Shown here: in pieces, positions 36,309 through 46,200 of the stretch
How the letters are laid out: the number at the start of each line of letters is the position of its first letter
Position numbering within the stretch: position 1 is the first letter of the stretch
Assembly: GCF_947623445.1 (NCBI RefSeq)
Contig: NC_135240.1
Location: 9,858,001-9,922,000, forward strand
Reading direction: 5' to 3'
Origin: Clavelina lepadiformis
Lineage: Eukaryota > Chordata > Ascidiacea > Aplousobranchia > Clavelinidae
Length of the DNA: 64,000 bases
Made by a program: the position numbers and the translations under genes
Notes under the pieces: model-generated
The model's input: the letters and a program-made list of their open reading frames with translations, nothing else
Database searches by the model: none
What the model was told of the DNA's origin: nothing

Positions 36309-37474
36309 GGTTTTATAACATTTGCGCGAACATAAATAGGGCGGTTAAATTTATTTTGTAAATCTGAAGCATATGGAATTGTTTTGAGCTTATAGTTATA
36401 GGAGCACATAGTCAATACACGCGTTTTGCGTATACGTATTGATTACAGGATATGAAGAATTATTGTGTTTTAGAGTAAATGTTTCTGTAACAAAAAGTCC
36501 AAAATATTCAAACACAAGTAAAGTATAATGCCATCATCCTCGCTCTTATATTGGCGCTTTTATTGTTTGGATTTAGTTCACTGATCAACCTTGTTGCTCC
36601 ACGTCGCTTTTAACCGCGTGTCTGCTGGCTTTACCGACAATACCTTTTAACCTAAGTAGTGTGAATTTTATGTTTGTTCTTGCCGTTTAAAGGCTATAAG
36701 CATAGGTAAAAGCTATTTTATCTTTTCTTATCACGAAAGACGTTGTCATCATCCTTGAAAACTTGACGTCTGTAAAGTGTCAAAGGTCAAGTTGTCAAAA
36801 ACGTGCATCACCAAAATGCCTTAGCGGTGATTAAGGGTCGGATTTAAACGCCTGAAGGCAAAAGGGTATACAAAACCAAAATATTGCTTCGCTCGTATAT
36901 AGCAGTGCAAACAGTTGACAAGTGAAGCAAAAAATCGAACGAAACTACACCTTACAGAAGTCGAAAAAATATTCGAAATTAGTCACTGAGCTATAGCATG
37001 TTACGCAAAGACCAATTTGTCAAATTGGCGATAGTCCAGAGAACATAAAGCATCGTTGTTACTTGTTAATATTATACTATATATGCTAACGTTTAATTAG
37101 ATTATATTGTCCAAGAGTAGTTTTCAGCTAAAAAAGCGAATGAAATTACTTGATATTGTTTAAGACTAGCCTTCGCTCTTATTAGATTCTATAATATGCT
37201 ATAGGTTAACTTATAAGCCTAAAGGCATTACGTAGGCTATTTTTGCCAATTTTTAAAACTTTTTCATAATTATTTACAGCTTGATGCTATCGTTGTCTGA
37301 TACATGCTCTTAACATCATCACGACCTGCATTGCTTACATGTGATATTTTACCGGCTATATCTGAAATAAAACTATGATATAAAATAATGTAATAAACTA
37401 ATATACATATAATATAATAAAATATGACAAGTTTTATACTATATGTAACAGACTTAATCGTCGCTTAAATTATC

Positions 37475-38539
37475 ATGGTGCATAAAGTTGGTGTTGCTGT
37501 GTCGTTTGCTTTTATACTGGTTGGTACCGGATTATATTTGACGGCAATGCTTACCGACAGATGGGTCGATGTGTTGTTTGATTATCATTACGGCCTTTTC
37601 AAGAACTGCTTCCCCGTTTGTGAAAATCAAGGTAAGACTGAAACGTGATATAGATCTATATGAGAAGCTTAAACCTGCAATACGTTGAGAATTAATAACA
37701 TTTTTGGACCGTTGACATTGTCAAGGTTGGGACCTGCAGAACGTTAGAATGGCAGTTTTTGTTCCAAGAATCATTATGCTTGCGGCAGCTGCATTGGTGG
37801 TTATTGGAGTTTTTCTTGGTTTAATCGGCCTCCTCACAAACAGTTCTTGTCCTGTCGTAACTAAAGGTGTTCTCCTGATACTAGCAGGTATAAGCCTACA
37901 ATTTCAGTATACAAACTTCACCAGCATTTCAAATAAGTTGAGTAATAATTTATTGTTATTTATTTCATTATCATTTCGCAGTACACCTGAAGAAGCAAGC
38001 TTATGCTTGCGAAAGCTCGTATAGAAAAATCAAAAATAAAGTTAACCTTCAGAGTGCCAATTAACTATATCCTGTGTTTTATTTTACTTGTTATTTATTG
38101 TCATCTTTATAAGCCTATTATATACATAAATAGGTTTGTAAAACAGATTGTTCCGAAAAGTATATGGAACAGCTATAATACGCCTATATACTCTTCAACA
38201 CAATAAAATTGTTCAAATATTTCCACGATTTTGAGTAAGATAAGAAAAAAGAATATGAGTTATCAGCTTATTATAATTATAAAAATAGTTGCCCAACAAT
38301 ATATGACAATAAATAACATCTAATCTGGAAAACTCTGAAAACTTTGTTATGATCGGGAATTTTCAGGCGTGCTGGTCTTTGCTGCCTGCGGTACTTTTAC
38401 TGGTTTGAACTATTCAACTGAGGGGAATTCAACCAGGTTTGGCTCTTTTCACTTCTCTTTCTACTTGGGTTGGGTTTCTGGATTAATGTTCATCATGTCT
38501 GGAATATGTGGCATCGTTGCGGGAAAAACAGGGGTCTGA
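37475..38539 (+). CDS. Claudin/PMP22-like four-TM protein 3
   Basis: Exons 37475-37631, 37726-37887, 38367-38539; 163 residues. N-terminus MVHKVGVAVSFAFILVG, loop signature W...GLFKNC...C, FVPRIIMLAAAALVVIG at TM2, GVLVFAACGTFTGLN at TM3, FYLGWVSGLMFIMSGICGIV at TM4. Structure (162-base middle exon, phase 1 introns) is that of genes 1 and 2, and the sequence is closest to gene 2, so the cluster arose by serial duplication. Intron 2 holds a hairpin repeat also present in CACHD1 intron 3. Confidence 0.82.
37986..38075 (+). repeat. Hairpin repeat with CTGAAGA-stem-GAAA core, copy 1
   Basis: CCTGAAGA is followed by a 6-bp stem GCAAGC/GCTTGC with a TTAT loop, then GAAAGCTC and AGAAAAATCAAAAATA. 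The reverse complement of 47935-48020 has the same elements in the same order. CUGANGA-stem-GAAA is the order of a hammerhead ribozyme core; the other two stems were not found. Confidence 0.6.
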
Positions 38540-40275
38540 TTTTTTCCGTATATTATAGAAGCTATACATGATGAAGGTCTGTTTATAGTTCAGGCCTACT
38601 GTTGGACCATTACTCTGTGCTGATTGATCTAAACTTGGTTCAAATCGCTAATTTCATTGTTTTTGATATGCTGTTTAGTGTTTGCTATACTTATTTCCTC
38701 CATGTATACCGGCTTATATACGAAGTGGCCTATTTCGCTTTGTCGGTTGGTAGGATACAGTGGATGGAAATATTATATTATATATTATAATATTCCTAAC
38801 AAAACTTATACATTTTCGACAATTGCAAATAGTGATAGAAAAAGCTTTAAGCATGCTTTCTGCTTCAGATATTGTGTTAAAATGTGTCATCCTTTGAACT
38901 TTTGCTTATATCATTATATTGTTATCAATTAAATCTGCAGCATTTGAGGATCTTGTCTTTTACCGATAAGTTAATCAGTTTTTGCTAACATGGAAGATAA
39001 ATATTGCCCCGGAATAAAGCTATTAAAAACGACGCATATTATTGTTTGCACCAGCAAGATTCTCATTTTTGAAGAAAATTTATTAGCTCTTTAAAAAACC
39101 CAATGAGTTAAATGAAAAACAAACTTCTGTATGAAACTTTTTCTCTCATAAATTGATTGTATTCTTCTATTTCCTTGTATTTCACAAGTGTACAAACTGT
39201 GGCAATTTTCTAAGAACGTTGCTAAATATACTTGTTTGTTTGCACGTGCGTATTTTTTGAGAGACAAGTTACAAAAACAAAACAAAACTTTTCTAAAACT
39301 CCTAAACGCTCCACTAAGATAGAAAAAATTAAACAGGAGATAGAACTGAACAAACATCTCAACAATGAACCATGTACAATGCAAATGCTTAAGTCCATAT
39401 TTATTTGCTGGTGTGTTGTGAAAAAAATTTCCGCATGGAATTATGGCATCCATTGCATATGGTTGCTTTGTACAAACATAATTTCTAACACAATCGCTTG
39501 CGGAGATTCCTTGTCAATCGACATGTGGCAGTAACTAATTGCGTATATAGATTTTTCCAAATTTGGGATTTGGAAACAAGAAACTTATCAAGACAGCTTT
39601 GCTGTATAACAATTGGGCCGAAATATGAGAGACAAAAGACTCAGTGGTAAGTATGAGCAGAAGTGCCGAACTTAAGTTTTTTTAGAAAAATATGTGCACA
39701 CATTGTGCAGAAATGGTTTATATTATGAGTTCAATATTTGCTATATAGATTCAGGCCAGGTTGATCGGACCGTGTTGTAATCAGTATAAGATGGTACCGA
39801 CAAAACTGCAAAACGGTAGGCAGACCAAAATCTTCAGACAATGAACATACGTCAAAGGCTCATAGTTTGAAAACATGCATGCATCCGGCAGCGAATTATA
39901 TGGGGTGCCTTTGGTGAAAAAGTGTTTGGCAAAAATGATTTGGCGACTTTACGGTTTTATGAAACTAAAAATCAAATTTGCACATAAAGCATGTGGACCT
40001 ATATATTATAAGTTATACAATTTAGCTGAAGTTGCAAATTTAAATTTTCATGCTCATTATTACAGTAAAATTGCATTTGACATATAACGAAATTGTTTAA
40101 TATTAAAGCAAATATGACCTGTCGTACGCATTTTTGCTCAATAAATTTTCATAATTTCCAAAAAGATTACCCAAAATGACAGTTTTTGAAAAAATGAATT
40201 AAAAAAATAAACACGGATTTCAAATGTTGTATACCCTTTACATTTCGTACCTAATTTTTTGATAAAGGTTTTTAG
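38540..40275. other. Intergenic between claudin-like gene 3 and CACHD1
   Basis: The genes are convergent, so both 3' flanks lie here. An AATAAA near 39014 could serve gene 3. Overlapping frames on both strands around 39091-39534 have no recognisable family and are not called. Confidence 0.4.
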
Positions 40276-43200
40276 TTAGATGATTATGTTTCTGTAGTTG
40301 TTTTGTTCTTCCATTGTGATGTACTCATCGTAAACATCGTTCTCACTGTGTTCACCCAGTGGATTTTCATATGAGGCAACGTCTACTTTTTGTATGCCGA
40401 CGGTCTGACTTGATGGAGCTGGTGCTTGCGTTGAATTTTCATTTTGATATTTCAATTCATTCTTGTTTTTATGTTCATTCTTTGATTTTTTCTTCACGAA
40501 AAAAACAACTGGTTAAAATTAAGCTATCAATAAACTTTTCTGTTTCTAGTTGAAACTGCATAAAATATAACCGGGCACAAACCTTTCTGAAGAGAACGAC
40601 AGCTGTCACGACAAAGACGACGAGCACTACCCCGGCAACCACGCATCCAGCTATAAGTCCAATGTTATCAGTACCTGCATATGGAAAGCGCTAAATCTTT
40701 CGCAATCATTCTATAAGAAAGCCCGATATATTCAAATAGCTTTTTTAGCCTTTTTTGTTGCAAGCTTGTGTAGATTTTACTTTCTCTAATACTGTTTTGC
40801 ACTGCTTATGCATTTATGCAGGAACTTCGGTTAACCTTTTGGCGTTGAAGGGCTTGGGGAATCTACGACCGCAAAACATTTTGGCAAACCGCTGACTGAT
40901 CCCATTGTAAAGTTTGACAATCTTGCTTGATTTGTTGGCGAGCAGGGAAAGATTTGTGGATAACTGGAAGACAGGGTATACTAACATTGCGAGGGCATAT
41001 TTTTAATTAAACATTGTACTTACTCGATAACGCAAAAATCTCATCATAAACAACGTACACTTTTAATAAACAAATCAAACAGCTTTATTGTTGGCGTGTA
41101 ATACAAGATACTTTATAAACAGGAGTGCAGACCTGTTTTGATATTGATTCGTGCAGGCATTGTAATCCAAATTGCTTGTTCGGCAAGGGCACTCGCAAAT
41201 AGTATTGTCAGTCACGGAAAGGGCAGCAACACAGATACCGTTCGGCTTGTGATTGTTTAAATAATAAGGATTAAACCTCATTCAATCAAAAGTTTTTATG
41301 GATCATAATAACAATACGGGATTTTTAAGCACAATTAATATCAATCCAAAAAAGTACTACCACCGACTGTTAACAGAGGTTATTTAAACCCACATTACCC
41401 CTATACAGCATATAAAAAGATATCTTATGAAATTTCTATCTTACAGAGCATCGTCTACAGGTGTTATCCAGTTGGTTGCAATACCCCTGGCTTCCCCCGT
41501 CTTCACGCACTATAAGAAAGGAGTTTGTTTCTCGGATTGGAGTCAGAGTAAATTGAAAACAGCTGGCACTGATGCCACCGTTAGTGGTTACTGTCGTTTG
41601 CTCATGCGCAATAATCTGAAGCCATTGACATTTTACGTTTAAGTTAAAACATATCTTTGGTGTTTTACAATTAATTTACCTTTCAGCCGATCATACTCTT
41701 GCGCAAAAAATCAATGATTTCTTACTTCGTACTTCCGTTCCAAGGTGGCGTCATCTATGTTGGCACATCTTTTTACCACCGCCAACCCGTCTCGGATCAG
41801 TGCGTTCATGATTTGCGGTTCGACTGTCGGAATACTTCCACCCCCAGGAAACGACAAATGCAAATTAATGGCGTTTAGCGAACTCACTTGATCGGACCAT
41901 ATCACGTAACCAGCGTTGTCAATAAGAAGGCACCTTAACAACATATAGTTAAAGTTTGTTAGACAGATCAAAAGAAAAACACAGACAATATAAGAAACAT
42001 TACTTTTTCGCTTATTGTCGTCTTCATTAGGATCGCTCCTCTAATTGTTTACCTGTGACTAGCAACATGCATTATATGCGCATTGTAACGTTACCTGTAA
42101 TTGCTTTCACCACAAAGAGGGTACAAATTTACAATCAAATCGTTGAAATATGACAATACAATATCAAGCCCCATCACTCCAACTACGGTGTCGTTGGGTG
42201 TATGAATCCCATCAGTTCTAAAACAAAGACCTATTTTAAATGCTCATAAAACATTATTATTATTGATAAAATACGATATCAAATATAAAAAAGAAAATTT
42301 GATTTATACGTAATTGTCTCACCTTCCTTGGTAAATCACTTTGCTTATAGTTACAACGGTTAGTCCTGCGTCTACATCTTCGTAAGGAGGAGTTACAGCA
42401 TATTTTCCACGATTTAACAATGCATTTCGGTACCTTTACAATTGAGAATAAATCATCTTATAGGCTTGCTTAACAAACAATATATTTATGTCGAAAAAGC
42501 TACAATAAGCATTTAAAGAAACAAGAGTTTGATATGAGTTATATAACAAAAGAATTGATGTATTCACAGGTGCTTGGTTAACTTCAACAGTTGATTCCGA
42601 CATAGATCTAGCGATTGCTTGCAACACAGTAACACGAAAGAAATTTTATATATGTAAGAAGAAGTATATAGAAATTTTATATTTTTTAACGAAATCTCAG
42701 AGTCATGGTGCTGATGTAAGAATTTCGAACTGAAGAAAGTTTTTACACGACTTAAACTCATCCCTCATCGCTCGAATGCCGATAATTATCGAGCTTATCA
42801 GGGCGCGTTTTCCGATATGGATCTGTTTTTATTTAGTTTCTTGTAATACTGCTGTGCAAGGGCATTTCAGGGATAGATTTTAGCGCTGCCGGGCATCGAA
42901 GCCGGTTCGTAAATTGCCAGACCATCGCTCTACAAACATTAGACTACAAAGCCAGTTGTTGATCACTGTATTTATCGTGTTGAATTAGCGTCACTATATA
43001 TGCTACGTCTTCGCATGCGGTTTAAACATGAAAGTTGTACGGAACTATACAATGTGCTGTAAAATCTACTGCAGTGCTGTTTAGCTTACCATTCTCTAGT
43101 TACGGGATCAAAATCTTTGGGCTCTTGTGACCCTGGGTATAACCTAAAAACACCTTCTCTAGTACCGATGTATCGGAAGAGAACCACCTGTAACTGAAGA

Positions 43201-46200
43201 TTTTTATCCTGCGTTGAATTAATCCAAAGACTTTCAGCCCTCAGAGTAAGTTTTACGACATCTCGGATGTCATCCTGTAGAAAAATCGGCAAAAAATAAT
43301 TACAACGTTTATACTGTTTCATTACAATTGTTGTGTGAAGATATAATAAGACAAGCCGCCTATATCGTAACCTCTAAATTTGTAGGCTGGCCCCCTCTTC
43401 CTTCCATATAATTTTTCAATTCGGTAACACTGTTCTCTGTTTCTTCCGTTAACAAAAACTCCTCCACTCTTTTAAAGCTTCTGGCGCTTAGGGCAATCGA
43501 ACTTTGGTTGGCTGTAATAAAGAAATTGCAAAGAAACGGTTTGTCATATCCGATATTTTAATTTTATAAAAAATGTATTCGGCAAAACATATTTTAGTGT
43601 GTTAATTTGCTGCAGGTTGGAATTGCTTACAACACAGATAAAAATTGAAGTGAACACATTGATATTCCGGAGGAACAATATCAAATCGATGATAAAGAAA
43701 AGATGGAATGGGGTTCAAGTTGGTGGAAGGGTTAAAAACTCGTTTATCTCCGTTGGGTATCACCACACACGTCACAAATGGTGTTCCATCAATCTGGAAA
43801 AAAAGCATGGCCATAGTTATATAGGTATTAATTATGTAGGTTGTAATACGCCGAAAAACTTCATCACACAACTTTGCCAAATATCTCTGCATATATGACT
43901 TGAATTAATGCAAGAGTATCACAAGCCTTTTAATTGTTTAAACCACTTCAAATATTATAAAAAATGTTTGAAAAATTGCAAAGAGCCTTACTGGCTTCCA
44001 AAAATACGTTGCAAGTGTCATGACGGGGGAACTCATATCTCCAGAATATAGACGGGTTGCAAGGAATGTTTTGTTCCCACTGAAGCCACTGTTTCAAATT
44101 GCGGCATTTTTATCATGTGGAGTAAATACAAAATATTTTAGTGCATGGAATCAGATTACCTTTTCATGCTCTCGAAAACTTCTAAAAACTCTTCTTCTCT
44201 TTCATAGGCGGTGGCTTCCACAAACAGAGGATGAGTATCTTCAACTTCCGGAAAAAGAGGATGGTTGATAACCAATCCTACGTATGAAGCATCGCTAATG
44301 TTAAGATTTGTTTTGTCCCCGGTTTTGAATTATAACCAAGCAGAAATAAAATTAACTAACCTGAACGGTCAATGATGAATGAGTACGAATACTCAGAAGG
44401 TTGGAAAAACGTTGACTCTTCCAGCAGTTCAGTCAGAGTCATGTCAACAACCGCCACACCAAGCACTTCACCGGCTTGAGTGACAGGAAGAGTTCCACTT
44501 ATAACGACCCCTATAGACACAAGTATTCCCGATAAATACTGCTCAAAAGAGACTTCAGTTTGGCAAAAAGGAATTGCCTATAGAATACGATTTCAATGAA
44601 GTAAAAAGCTGACATTTTGGGCAAACTGGTAGCAAACCTATATGTAGACAACAATAAGATCTTAAATCTAACCAAGTCCCCAATTATCCAAGTACGGCAC
44701 GGTCCAGACAGGATTGTTAGCAGTTTCAGTGGAAAAGAAGTGCCGGAAATACGAGGTGATCTGGTTTCTTACGTTATTGACATCACGGACGTTTAGAAAT
44801 AGACCAGCCTAAAACACAAAAGCATCAGGAGTTGATATTTACACCCAGGTTTTTTTTAAGGTTTGGTTTGGGTGACCGCTAAGTAGTTTTAAGAGACCGC
44901 AAGTGTTTCATTTAAATACCAAAAAATAGTAGTAGTAAGTTGCAAGTCCAAATTTTGGGAAACCGCTGGAGAAATTTGGGGGACCGTTTCGGTCCCCCAA
45001 AACACCTTAAAAAAAACACTGCTTACACCCACATAAACACTCAATTTAATTTTTTGCTTCTTTTTGCTTGACATTTTACTTCCAGAGTGCGTACATGGCT
45101 GAAGCCTAAACAACAGTGTTATCACCGGTGGCAATTCAAATGGCAAATGGCAGATAAGAGATTAGACATTTCGTATACTTTTGCGCGGCCGCAGCAGGAT
45201 CGACTATTAAGATATTATTACGTCATCACTAAGTCTTACCGGCATTCGGACTTATATTGCGTAAGTTGATTTGGGGCATGTATAGGCGTGCAATTTTTTT
45301 GGCTGCCACTGCTTTACAGAAAAAAGTCGTTCGTTCGAAACTATTTTTCACAGTTTCTTGTTGACCAAACTTAAATGTTATAACATAGTGACCTAAACCT
45401 AACCTAAATAAAATTAAAACCTAACCTAAAGCGCGTAACTAGATGAAAAGTTAATTGAAGTTATCCTAATATCTTCAAGAAATAATTTCTATACTGCGAA
45501 AAAGAGAATAGCAAATTGAAAGTATTAGTTAGCAAGTAATATTTACCGCATTATGTATATTTCACATTTGATGCTGGGCTTTCATTTACTAATGAAGTGA
45601 AAATTTGGGCCATCGTAATAAAAGTTTGCCGACCACTGACCTAATCTAACTGCCTATCTTTAATAAAAAACTGCGCGACCTACTCACGGTGAAATATAGT
45701 CACTTCGAATTTCTTTACTCGACCCCAAAAAATCTGTTTTAAAAATTTTGTTATAAACTAACATCACAGGTGAATTAAAGCTTTTTTGTATCTGCACAAA
45801 ACTTTCAACAAGCTTACATTAATATCCGGTGATTGCGACACACCATACGCAGAACCATTTTGCAACGCCATTCTCTGAAGTGCTGGAAAATCTGTAAAAA
45901 CATAGCAAACATATTCGAGAAATTTTTTGAATGTTTTCATATAATTCTTATAGTTACCAGTTTACGCACAACTACTGCAAACTCTAACCTGCTGTACCAA
46001 CGCCAAAAGTCATAAGATAAACTGAATTATTCAGAGCTGCGTTTCTCGCTTTTATCGTTTGGAATATTTCTTTAGTATCCCGGCTCGCAGCATCGGCTCC
46101 ACTTATAAACACGATGACTCGCACTATAGGTTATAAAAGCCAAATTATGGAAACAGTTTTAAGATAAAAATGTTGGCAAAAATGCACGTATATATAAGCT

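Larger units (their letters stand above)
35110..37474. other. Spacer between claudin-like genes 2 and 3
   Basis: Holds a dispersed repeat and an AT microsatellite, listed separately. No exon recognised in the remaining AT-rich sequence. Confidence 0.4.

Noticed and set aside
39091-39534. Overlapping 100-120 codon frames on both strands
   Set aside because: No motif, no splice partner, and both strands open together, as expected by chance in AT-rich DNA.
42880-42955. Functional tRNA gene
   Set aside because: The acceptor stem and anticodon arm do not pair, so only a SINE head or relic is supported.
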